Part shown: positions 25,288 to 33,198 of the stretch, in pieces
How the letters are laid out: each line of letters opens with the position of its first letter
Position numbering within the stretch: the stretch's first letter is position 1
Source of the DNA: Lachnospiraceae bacterium
GTDB taxonomy: Bacteria > Bacillota > Clostridia > Lachnospirales > Lachnospiraceae
DNA: 64,000 nt
NCBI GenBank assembly: GCA_024403455.1
Contig: JAKSRR010000004.1
Location: 1-64,000, forward strand
Direction of reading: 5' to 3'
Position numbers and translations under genes: made by a program
Notes under the pieces: generated by a model
Seen by the model: the letters and a program-made list of their open reading frames with translations, nothing else
What the model was told of the DNA's origin: nothing
Databases searched by the model: none

Positions 25288-27054
25288 CTAGTTCATGGAT
25301 ATCCTAATTTTTTGTAGTCTCTCAAGGTTCTGTCTGGCTGCAAGAAGTTTGGTCAAATCACCACCTTCTTTTTGCATAGCCATAAAACTGTGTTGTTTTA
25401 CTGACAGAAGCACATCTTTAAACGCCTTCTCTTTTTCCTCTTCCGTCTCTATTGCCGGAAGCTCCGTTGCGAAAATATTCGCCACTAGGTCCTGTTCCTC
25501 TGGGTCCCCAAAAGAGTTCACTAAGGATGCCTCTACAAAGGTTCCTTCCTCCATCGTCTGAAAGACTTTCATCGCTACCCTTTTATACAGGTCGTCTGTA
25601 AAATCATCTACCGAAACATAGGCTTTGATTTTCTCAAAAAGCGATGGCTTTGCTGTCAGATAATTCAGTAGGAGCCGCTGGGATTTCTTCCCTGCATCTT
25701 CTGCACTCTGGGGGGCCTTCAGCCCGGACTTCACTTCCGTGGAAAGCATTCGCACTGGTTTTCCTTCTGCTGCCATAGTCCGCACCATTTTACGCAAACT
25801 ATCTGCAGAAATAGAATACTCTTTTGCAATTGCTTCCAAATAGTTTTCCCGTTCAATTTCTTCTTCAAACCGATACAAAAGACTCGCTATCTCTTTGTAA
25901 AACAAAGTCTTTTCATCAGGGTCATCCAGAGCATACTTTCCTTTTGCCTGTCTTACCTCAAAGAAGAAACCGTTCTCCGCCTGATCGAGACGCTTCTGGT
26001 ATTCTTCTGCTCCCAGATTTTTGATGAATTCATCAGGATCCTTATAGGGACGCATATCCACGACTTTTCCATGAAGTCCTGCTTCCCGGAGAATCTGTAT
26101 ACCTCTGAGAGCTGCCTTTACACCAGCCTCGTCACTGTCATAGGACAGGAGAACATTTCGGGTGTAGCGTTTTATAATCATAGCCTGCCCAGGAGTAAAT
26201 GCTGTCCCTAGGGATGCGACGCTTTCTGTAAAGCCAGCCTGATGCAGTGCTATAACATCCATATAACCTTCACAAAGAATAAAATGATTTTTCTTTGCAT
26301 TCTTTGCGAACTGCAGTCCATATAAATTCCTGGACTTATCAAAAATATCTGTTTCTGGTGAGTTTAAATACTTTGGCTTTGCATCACCAAGCACGCGTCC
26401 ACCAAATCCGATTACCTTCTGATTCACATCAAAAATCGGAAACATTACACGATTGAAAAACTTATCTGTCAGTCCATATTTTTCATGGAACCCAGCTAAT
26501 CCCGCATCGCGAATAATATCATCAGTGAATCCCTTGGCTCTGAGATGCTTTATAATGGCATCATTGTACATAGGAGCATAACCTAGCCCAAACTTCTGCA
26601 TGGTTTCGGGCGAAAGCTTTCTTCCGGCAAAATAATCCATTCCTACCTTTCCCTGCTCTGAACGGAGCACTTTAAAGTAAAAGGTAGCAGCTTCTCTATT
26701 CGCTTCATACAGCCTTGCTTTGCGGTCGCGACTACGTTTCTCTTCTTCCGCATTGCCAGTTTTTTCTGGAAGGGTAATTCCTGCTTTTTCTGCTAGCATT
26801 TCCACGGCTTCTGTAAATGTAAGCCTCTCATGCTCCATCAGAAAACGATAAACATTCCCTGAAGCCCCGCAGCCAAAACAGTGGTAAAACTGCCTGTCCT
26901 GCCTTACGGAAAAGGATCCTGATTTCTCATTATGAAAAGGGCACAAGCCAAAATAGTTTGCCCCCTTCTTCGTCAAATGGACATAGGAACCAATGACGTC
27001 TACAATATCATTTTTCTGTGCAATTTCCTGAATCAGTTCTTCTGGATAATACAT
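25288..27054 (-). CDS. dnaG: DNA primase
   Basis: A 588-residue primase that makes RNA primers for DNA replication. The N-terminal zinc finger is C38, H41, C59, C62 (CPFH and CFGC). The catalytic TOPRIM domain includes LCEGYMDVIAL near 260 and LSYDSDEAG near 305. The C-terminal helicase-binding domain covers roughly the last 150 residues. Start ATG with GGAAAG eight bases ahead. Its stop overlaps the ribosome site of rpoD, giving the conserved dnaG-rpoD pairing. Confidence 0.96.
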   Translation of the reverse strand: MYYPEELIQEIAQKNDIVDVIGSYVHLTKKGANYFGLCPFHNEKSGSFSVRQDRQFYHCFGCGASGNVYRFLMEHERLTFTEAVEMLAEKAGITLPEKTGNAEEEKRSRDRKARLYEANREAATFYFKVLRSEQGKVGMDYFAGRKLSPETMQKFGLGYAPMYNDAIIKHLRAKGFTDDIIRDAGLAGFHEKYGLTDKFFNRVMFPIFDVNQKVIGFGGRVLGDAKPKYLNSPETDIFDKSRNLYGLQFAKNAKKNHFILCEGYMDVIALHQAGFTESVASLGTAFTPGQAMIIKRYTRNVLLSYDSDEAGVKAALRGIQILREAGLHGKVVDMRPYKDPDEFIKNLGAEEYQKRLDQAENGFFFEVRQAKGKYALDDPDEKTLFYKEIASLLYRFEEEIERENYLEAIAKEYSISADSLRKMVRTMAAEGKPVRMLSTEVKSGLKAPQSAEDAGKKSQRLLLNYLTAKPSLFEKIKAYVSVDDFTDDLYKRVAMKVFQTMEEGTFVEASLVNSFGDPEEQDLVANIFATELPAIETEEEKEKAFKDVLLSVKQHSFMAMQKEGGDLTKLLAARQNLERLQKIRISMN

Positions 27055-27071
27055 AGGGGGTTCTTTCCATT

Positions 27072-28130
27072 TTAGCCATGCCAGGCCTTCGGCACATAGA
27101 TATCGTTATACAGGGTAATCGCATAACGATCTGTCATGGAGCTGATAAAATCAGCTACCACACGTTCCGGATACTGTCCATCTTTTAACAGTTGCACGTA
27201 TTCTGCCGGCATTGCTTCTCTATTGGTAATGAAATGTTCAAATAGGGTAAGTACTAGCTGCTCTGCTTTGGCCTCTTCACTTTTCGCCTTTGGATTCGTG
27301 TACACTCTATCAAACATGAAATCACGCATCTTCATCAGCGCACCATAGCATTCTGCAGACATAGCAATATCGTCTTTCTCAAAGCTGGTGGTAACAATAT
27401 CATGAATCATACGATCCAATCGATCTTTGGTTCGATAACCAAGTACCTCTCCAATCTCTGCTGGAACATCCTCATCGGTCAGAATCTTTGCCCGAATGGC
27501 ATCATCCATATCATGGTGAATATAAGCAAGCTTGTCTGAAAGCCGAACAATTTTTCCCTCCAAAGTGAACGGCATGGTAGAAGTCTGATGATTCTTAATG
27601 CCATCCTTCACTTCTTTGGTAAGATTTAGTCCCTTGCCTTCCCTCTCATAGAGTTCTGTTACACGAACGCTTTGGTCACTGTGTACAAAACCAAAGGGTC
27701 TTTCTGGGTCGGCACCTTCATGATAACCGACCACGCCATCCAGATAGTCCTTAACGGCAGCATCTAGTGCTCTCTCTCCAGCATGTCCAAAAGGCGTATG
27801 TCCTAAATCATGCCCAAGCGCAATTGCCTCGCACAAATCTTCATTGAGCCTAAGTGCTTTAGCAATGGTTCTTGCATTCTGAGACACTTCCAGCGTATGC
27901 GTTAATCTGGTTCTATAGTGATCCCCCTCTGGTGTTAAAAACACCTGGGTCTTATCTTTTAGTCTACGGAATGCTTTAGAGTGAATAATACGATCTCTGT
28001 CACGCTGAAAAACAGTACGAATATCGCACTGTTCCTCCTCCATATCTCGTCCCAGACATTTCCCACTTAAGGTGGCATAGGGACTCAAGAACTCACTTTC
28101 CGTTTTCTCGATTCTCTCTCGAATTAACAT
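27072..28130 (-). CDS. HD-domain deoxyguanosinetriphosphate triphosphohydrolase-like protein
   Basis: A 352-residue dNTP triphosphohydrolase (Dgt/SAMHD1-like, short type 2 form) that should split a dNTP into nucleoside and triphosphate. The HD metal site is H78 (RLTHTLE), H107-D108 (GHDLGH) and a later Asp in SDKLAYIHHDMDD. The N-terminus IRERIEKTESEFLSPYATLS matches the family start, supporting ATG 28130 although its ribosome site is close. It lies 62 bases after purL across a strong hairpin, and a link to purine nucleotide balance is plausible. Confidence 0.92.
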   Translation of the reverse strand: MLIRERIEKTESEFLSPYATLSGKCLGRDMEEEQCDIRTVFQRDRDRIIHSKAFRRLKDKTQVFLTPEGDHYRTRLTHTLEVSQNARTIAKALRLNEDLCEAIALGHDLGHTPFGHAGERALDAAVKDYLDGVVGYHEGADPERPFGFVHSDQSVRVTELYEREGKGLNLTKEVKDGIKNHQTSTMPFTLEGKIVRLSDKLAYIHHDMDDAIRAKILTDEDVPAEIGEVLGYRTKDRLDRMIHDIVTTSFEKDDIAMSAECYGALMKMRDFMFDRVYTNPKAKSEEAKAEQLVLTLFEHFITNREAMPAEYVQLLKDGQYPERVVADFISSMTDRYAITLYNDIYVPKAWHG

Positions 28131-28143
28131 TCCCTTTTTATTT

Positions 28144-28177
28144 GCTGATGCAGACTCCCCCTGGAACCTGCATCAGC
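28144..28177. other. Strong hairpin between purL and dgt, no T run
   Basis: A 9-bp perfect inverted repeat (GCTGATGCA / TGCATCAGC) around a 16-base loop. On the minus strand it is followed by AAATAAAAAGGG, not by T residues, so it is not a standard terminator. It may be an RNA processing or stability element, or a Rho-assisted stop. Confidence 0.55.
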
Positions 28178-28192
28178 CACTTTCTACATGAA

Positions 28193-31100
28193 TTAGCTAA
28201 AGTATGCTACACCGCTTTCAAAGATCTTCAGATCCTGATCGCCGTAAATATTCATTGCAACACTTCTGTCGCGACGTTCTGCATGCGCCATCTTACCAAA
28301 GCATCTTCCGTCAGGAGATGTAATACCTTCGATTGCCATGTAGGAACCATTGACATTCCACTCTTCATCTGCAGAAATATTACCATCCACATCCGCATAT
28401 CTGGTAGCTACCTGGCCATTTGCAAAGAGTTTATCTAACCATTCCTTAGGTGCTACGAAACGTCCCTCTCCGTGGGATGCAGGAGAACAATAGGTCTTTC
28501 CAAGCTCTGCTCCCATGAGCCAAGGGCTCTTATTGGAAACAACCTTGGTGTATACCATCTTGGAAATGTGACGATTTACGGTATTAAAGGTTAAGGTCGG
28601 AGAGTCCTCCGTCTGACCAACAACATCACCATAAGGTACAAGTCCTAACTTAATGAGTGCCTGGAATCCATTACAGATACCAAGAGCAAGACCATCACGC
28701 TGTCCAATCAAATCCTGTACTGCTTCCTTCAACTTCGCATTCTGGAAAGCAGTAGCAAAGAATTTTGCAGAACCATCAGGCTCGTCACCAGCAGAGAATC
28801 CGCCAGGGAACATAATAATCTGTGCATTCTTAATGGCATCCTCAAATACCGCTACGGAGTCCAAAATATCCTGTGCATTCTGATTCTTGAATACCTTGGT
28901 TACCACATTAGCACCAGCGCGCTTAAATGCTCTCGCGGAGTCATACTCACAGTTCGTTCCAGGGAATACAGGAATAAATACCGTAGGCTTTGCAATCTTG
29001 TTCTTGCATACATAAATCTGATCAGCCTTATAAATCTTATCTTCGAAGGTTCCTTCCGTATCTGCACCCTTGGTAGGGAATACCTTTTCCAAAGGCTTCT
29101 TCCAAGCTTCTAATGCTTCTGCCTGAGATACTACCGCATCACCATACATAAAGTCACCATCGGTAACTTCACCGATTACAGTATAGTCTGCATCAATGGC
29201 ATCCACATACTCTGCAGGAATCTCTAACAGAATATTACCGCACTGGTTTGCGAATACTTCTTCTAAAGAAAGACTGTCATAAATCTTTGCACCATATCCA
29301 TTACCAAAACCAGCCTTCGCCACTGCTGCAGGGATACCACGAGCATCCAGTACATAAGCACTCAGTACCTTCTTTTCCTGCATAAGGGCCTGAATCTTAT
29401 CAAGCATATCGCATACATCCTTGTAAACAGGGATGTCGAATTCATCACGATAGGATGTGAAAAGAACCAATTTGCTACCAGGCTTTTTAAATTCAGGACT
29501 AATGATATCGCTTTCCTTCGCAACATCTACCGCAAAAGATACTAATGTAGGAGGAACATCAATGTCATTGAAGGTTCCACTCATACTATCCTTACCACCA
29601 ATAGAAGCAAGGCCAAATCCTACCTGTGCATCATAAGCACCCAGAAGGGCTGCAAATGGCTGACTCCATCTGGTCTTCTCTCCGGTCATACGGCGGAAAT
29701 ATTCCTGGAATGTAAAGTGAAGTTTCTTATAATCACCACCTGCTGCCACGCACTTTAAGATGGATTCCAAAACTGCATAAATAGCACCATGGTACGGGCT
29801 CCAGCTAGACAGATAAGGATCAAAGCCATAACTCATCATGGTTACAGTCTCACTACTCTTTAATCCGAGCATAGGAAGTTTTGCCACCATAGCCTGGGTC
29901 TCTGTAAGCTGATACTTACCACCATAAGGCATGAACACACTGCCTGCACCGATGGATGCATCAAACATTTCAACCAGACCTTTTTGAGAGCATACGTTAA
30001 GGTCTTTCAGAGTTGCTAGCCAAGCACCCTTCACGTCCCCTGCTTCTACTGCCTCTTCTACCGCAGGAACAGCAATCTTATTTAAATAGTTATCCTCCTC
30101 AGAAGGAACTTCCACAAATACACTGGTTTCCTGGTGTGCACCATTGGTATCTAAGAATGCTCTGGACAGATTAACAATATCCTTACCTCTCCAGCTTAAG
30201 ACCAATCTCGGTTCTTCGGTTACCGTTGCAACGCAAACTGCCTCTAAGTTTTCTTCTGCTGCATAGCCAAGGAACTTATCTACATCCTTAGGATCTACAA
30301 CAACTGCCATACGCTCCTGAGATTCGGAAATAGCAAGTTCCGTACCATCAAGACCTGCGTACTTCTTAGGAACCTTATCCAAATCAACCGTAAGACCTGC
30401 TGCCAACTCACCGATGGCAACGGATACACCGCCTGCACCAAAGTCGTTACACTTCTTAATCAGTGTACTAACTTCCTCTCTTCTGAAGAGTCTCTGAATC
30501 TTACGCTCCGTAGGTGCATTTCCCTTCTGTACTTCTGCACCGCAGTTTTCAATAGACTTCTCGGTGTGTACCTTGGAAGAACCAGTCGCTCCACCACAAC
30601 CATCACGACCAGTACGTCCGCCTAACAAAATAATAATATCGCCGGGATCAGAGGTTGCACGGATAACATTCTTTCTAGGAGCTGCGCCCATAACGGCACC
30701 AATCTCCATACGCTTTGCAACATAGCCGGGATGATAAAGTTCTTTTACAAATCCGGTAGCAAGACCAATCTGGTTACCGTAGGAAGAATATCCGCTGGCT
30801 GCACCGCGAACAAGCTTCATCTGAGGAAGCTTACCCTTTAAGGTATCTGCTACAGGAACCGTAGGATCAGCTGCACCAGTCACACGCATTGCCTGATATA
30901 CATAGCTTCTGCCAGACAGTGGATCACGAATGGCACCACCAAGACAGGTTGCTGCACCACCAAATGGTTCTATTTCTGTAGGATGGTTATGGGTTTCATT
31001 CTTGAAACTTACTAACCATTCCTCTGTCTCCTTAGTTCCATCTGCTTCTGTAATTTCTACAGGTACAACAATGGAGCAGGCATTGATTTCTTCAGACTCT

Positions 31101-31987
31101 TCTAAATCTGTCAGCATACCATTTGCCTTTAACTTCTTCATTGCGATGAGTGCTAAATCCATGAGGCAGACAAACTTGTCATCTCTACCCGCATAAAGTT
31201 CATTTCTGGTATCCAAATAACTCTGATAGGTTGTCTCAATCGGAGTGCGATAGAATCCATCAGCAAACTCTACATCCTTCAGTTCCGTTGCAAAGGTCGT
31301 ATGACGGCAATGATCAGACCAGTAGGTATCTAACACTCTGATTTCCGTCATGGAAGGGTTGCGTTTCTCTTCTGTCTCAAAGTATTTTCTGATATGCAGA
31401 AAATCCTTGAAGGTCATAGCAAGACCGAGAGATTCATAGAGTGCCTCTAACTCCGCCTCTGTCATGGTAATAAAGCCATCAAAAATCTTTACATCTTCCG
31501 GATCAGCATATTCCGTTACTAAGGTTGCAGGCTTCTCCATGCCGACCTCTCTGGAATCAACTGGGTTGATGCAGTGACTCTTAATACGTCCAAATTCTTC
31601 TTCTGTGATGTCACCCACAATCATGTAAACTACAGCAGTCTTAATGACAGGATTCTCATCTTCCTTTAAGAACTGTACACACTGGGTTGCAGAGTCCGCT
31701 CTCTGATCATACTGACCAGGTAAAAACTCTGTACCAAATACTTTTGCTCCTGCTGGTACATCAATGGTCTCTTTATAAAGGATATCTACCGGAGGTTCTG
31801 CGAAAATGCCTCTGCAGGCTTTCTCAAATACTTCCTCAGATATGTTTTCTACATCATATCGAATGAATACGCGAACCTCTTTTACCCCAGTAATTCCAAG
31901 GTAGCCCGCGATTTCCTCCTTTAGTTCCTTTGCCTTTACAGCAAAGTCAGCTTTCTTTTCCACATACACCCGTTTGACAGTGTCCAT
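28193..31987 (-). CDS. purL: Phosphoribosylformylglycinamidine synthase, one-chain form
   Basis: A 1264-residue enzyme for the fourth step of purine synthesis (FGAR + Gln + ATP to FGAM). The PurS-like N-terminus is about 1-90. The synthetase core includes DTYWSDHCRHTTF near 225 and the ATP-binding GGAIRDPLSGR and GGRTGRDG segments. The C-terminal glutaminase has its nucleophile C1105 in GICNGFQ, with later His and Glu in HGEGR and MAHAERR. This is the clostridial fused type rather than the separate PurS/PurL/PurQ of Bacillus. The start has GGAGGAAG. It has its own promoter. I see no purine riboswitch; the leader has only a TGGCC/GGCCA hairpin. Confidence 0.96.
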   Translation of the reverse strand: MDTVKRVYVEKKADFAVKAKELKEEIAGYLGITGVKEVRVFIRYDVENISEEVFEKACRGIFAEPPVDILYKETIDVPAGAKVFGTEFLPGQYDQRADSATQCVQFLKEDENPVIKTAVVYMIVGDITEEEFGRIKSHCINPVDSREVGMEKPATLVTEYADPEDVKIFDGFITMTEAELEALYESLGLAMTFKDFLHIRKYFETEEKRNPSMTEIRVLDTYWSDHCRHTTFATELKDVEFADGFYRTPIETTYQSYLDTRNELYAGRDDKFVCLMDLALIAMKKLKANGMLTDLEESEEINACSIVVPVEITEADGTKETEEWLVSFKNETHNHPTEIEPFGGAATCLGGAIRDPLSGRSYVYQAMRVTGAADPTVPVADTLKGKLPQMKLVRGAASGYSSYGNQIGLATGFVKELYHPGYVAKRMEIGAVMGAAPRKNVIRATSDPGDIIILLGGRTGRDGCGGATGSSKVHTEKSIENCGAEVQKGNAPTERKIQRLFRREEVSTLIKKCNDFGAGGVSVAIGELAAGLTVDLDKVPKKYAGLDGTELAISESQERMAVVVDPKDVDKFLGYAAEENLEAVCVATVTEEPRLVLSWRGKDIVNLSRAFLDTNGAHQETSVFVEVPSEEDNYLNKIAVPAVEEAVEAGDVKGAWLATLKDLNVCSQKGLVEMFDASIGAGSVFMPYGGKYQLTETQAMVAKLPMLGLKSSETVTMMSYGFDPYLSSWSPYHGAIYAVLESILKCVAAGGDYKKLHFTFQEYFRRMTGEKTRWSQPFAALLGAYDAQVGFGLASIGGKDSMSGTFNDIDVPPTLVSFAVDVAKESDIISPEFKKPGSKLVLFTSYRDEFDIPVYKDVCDMLDKIQALMQEKKVLSAYVLDARGIPAAVAKAGFGNGYGAKIYDSLSLEEVFANQCGNILLEIPAEYVDAIDADYTVIGEVTDGDFMYGDAVVSQAEALEAWKKPLEKVFPTKGADTEGTFEDKIYKADQIYVCKNKIAKPTVFIPVFPGTNCEYDSARAFKRAGANVVTKVFKNQNAQDILDSVAVFEDAIKNAQIIMFPGGFSAGDEPDGSAKFFATAFQNAKLKEAVQDLIGQRDGLALGICNGFQALIKLGLVPYGDVVGQTEDSPTLTFNTVNRHISKMVYTKVVSNKSPWLMGAELGKTYCSPASHGEGRFVAPKEWLDKLFANGQVATRYADVDGNISADEEWNVNGSYMAIEGITSPDGRCFGKMAHAERRDRSVAMNIYGDQDLKIFESGVAYFS

Positions 31988-32071
31988 GTTCTTCCTCCAT
32001 AAAATAGTTGTTTATGATAATTATTTCTTACACAAATACAATAATTGGCCAAAAAGCGGCCATTCTTTTCC

Positions 32072-32080
32072 ATTATAGCA
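32072..32080 (-). promoter_or_regulatory. Extended -10 promoter of purL
   Basis: TGC followed by TATAAT on the minus strand, 85 bases ahead of the purL ATG. The -35 is weak (GTAGAA). A hairpin (TGGCC, 6-base loop, GGCCA) lies just downstream in the leader. Confidence 0.6.
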
Positions 32081-32096
32081 TAATTACGGATTCTTT

Positions 32097-32702
32097 CTAC
32101 AGCGTATCTGTAGAACCGGAATCTGATGGAACAAAGCTACGTACGGCATTTACAATAGCATCGTCCACATCGCTACTGGTTACTTTCCCTGTTCTGGAAA
32201 GAATTTTCAGTCCTTCCATGATATACATAATCTGCTTGGCATCTTTCTGCGGATCCGCTGAAAGAAATTCACCCGACTTGTTACCATCTACAATAACGCG
32301 CTGTAAAAAGGTAACACCATTATCAAACTGAGACTGCACCACTGTATGCTCGGTCTCGCCTCGTTTCACTGCGCAGTACTCATAGATGGCCATCATTAGG
32401 CTTTTATCCCCATGGATAATTTCTTTCTTGAGTACCTTCAAAAAGAGCAGGAGTAATTTAAGCTGGCTGTCAATTCTTGGAAGCGCTCCTGTGACCGTCT
32501 CATCACTCTTCTTTTGTTCCGCTTCCAGCACCGCTAAAAATACCTGTTCCACATTCTCAAAATATAAATACAAGCCACCTCTGCTGATCTCACAGGCGTC
32601 CACAATATCCTTCATGGTTACTGTCTTATATCCATTCTTTGCGAATACTTCTCGCGCCGTCTCTATGATAAATTGTTTTTTCTTTACTGACTTATCTGTC
32701 AT
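32097..32702 (-). CDS. TetR/AcrR-family transcriptional regulator
   Basis: A 201-residue repressor. The N-terminal helix-turn-helix (about 12-58) is typical: AREVFAKNGYKTVTMKDIVDACEISRG in overlapping short blocks ending in GGLYLYFEN. The C-terminal ligand-binding part is unrelated to any subgroup I can name. Ribosome site GGGGAGG. It is the last gene of a three-gene unit after a hybrid kinase and an unknown protein, with only three bases separating it from the latter. Confidence 0.9.
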   Translation of the reverse strand: MTDKSVKKKQFIIETAREVFAKNGYKTVTMKDIVDACEISRGGLYLYFENVEQVFLAVLEAEQKKSDETVTGALPRIDSQLKLLLLFLKVLKKEIIHGDKSLMMAIYEYCAVKRGETEHTVVQSQFDNGVTFLQRVIVDGNKSGEFLSADPQKDAKQIMYIMEGLKILSRTGKVTSSDVDDAIVNAVRSFVPSDSGSTDTL

Positions 32703-32705
32703 GAT

Positions 32706-33182
32706 TTACCTCCCCTGTCGCGGTACCGTCCAGTACTCCACAAGTTCTTTCATCTTGCGAACGCCCGCAAGGTATACTCCGTTATACACACCTTGGTTCC
32801 ACAGAATACTTTTGCTCTGCCCTCCCAGAATATACTTAGCCATTACGTCCCCAATTACCGCTATATCTAATATATCTGCCTGTTCAATGACACGAAGTTC
32901 ATCGCGGACGCTGGTAATTCTTTTTCTGGAGAAGGTATACACATAATTGCGGCGCATAAGCCCTGTCTTCTGTGCTTCCTTAATAAACGCCAAAAGATTG
33001 CTGTCATATACTGGAACCTGCAACGCATGAGGTCCACTGCCTTCTGGGGTCTGATATGCATCTAGATTCTTTCCTGACATCTGTTCTAACCAGGGCAGAA
33101 ATCTCGCCAGGCGATCCACATCCCCCTTATAAGTTGTCAATAATTCTTCAATGGTTTCTTTATTGGAATATCCCAGTTCCAT
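32706..33182 (-). CDS. Hypothetical protein, 158 residues
   Basis: I do not recognise this family. It is a soluble, mainly helical protein beginning MELGYSNKETIEELL; the C-terminal half includes ADILDIAVIGDVMAKYILGG and LAGVRKMKELVEYW. There are no cysteine clusters, signal peptide or membrane segments. The open frame extends 66 bases upstream into the kinase gene, but ATG 33182 has AAAGGA seven bases ahead and lies 16 bases after the kinase stop, so I take it as the start. Tight packing with the kinase and TetR genes suggests a shared regulatory role, which is inference only. Confidence 0.78.
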   Translation of the reverse strand: MELGYSNKETIEELLTTYKGDVDRLARFLPWLEQMSGKNLDAYQTPEGSGPHALQVPVYDSNLLAFIKEAQKTGLMRRNYVYTFSRKRITSVRDELRVIEQADILDIAVIGDVMAKYILGGQSKSILWNQGVYNGVYLAGVRKMKELVEYWTVPRQGR

Positions 33183-33198
33183 AGTACTATCCTTTCCT

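Noticed and set aside
24665-25291. Plus-strand 208-codon open frame rich in Phe and Ala, looking like a membrane protein
   Set aside because: It is the antisense of the Lys/Ala-rich rpoD tail: Lys/Ala codons read backwards give Phe/Ala codons. No ribosome site, and rpoD is certain.
31988-32071. Purine riboswitch ahead of purL
   Set aside because: No three-helix purine aptamer or conserved core is present; only a single TGGCC/GGCCA hairpin.
32386-32946. Plus-strand 186-codon open frame
   Set aside because: Antisense to the TetR and 158-residue genes, which have clear ribosome sites and family motifs; the translated product has no coherent domain.
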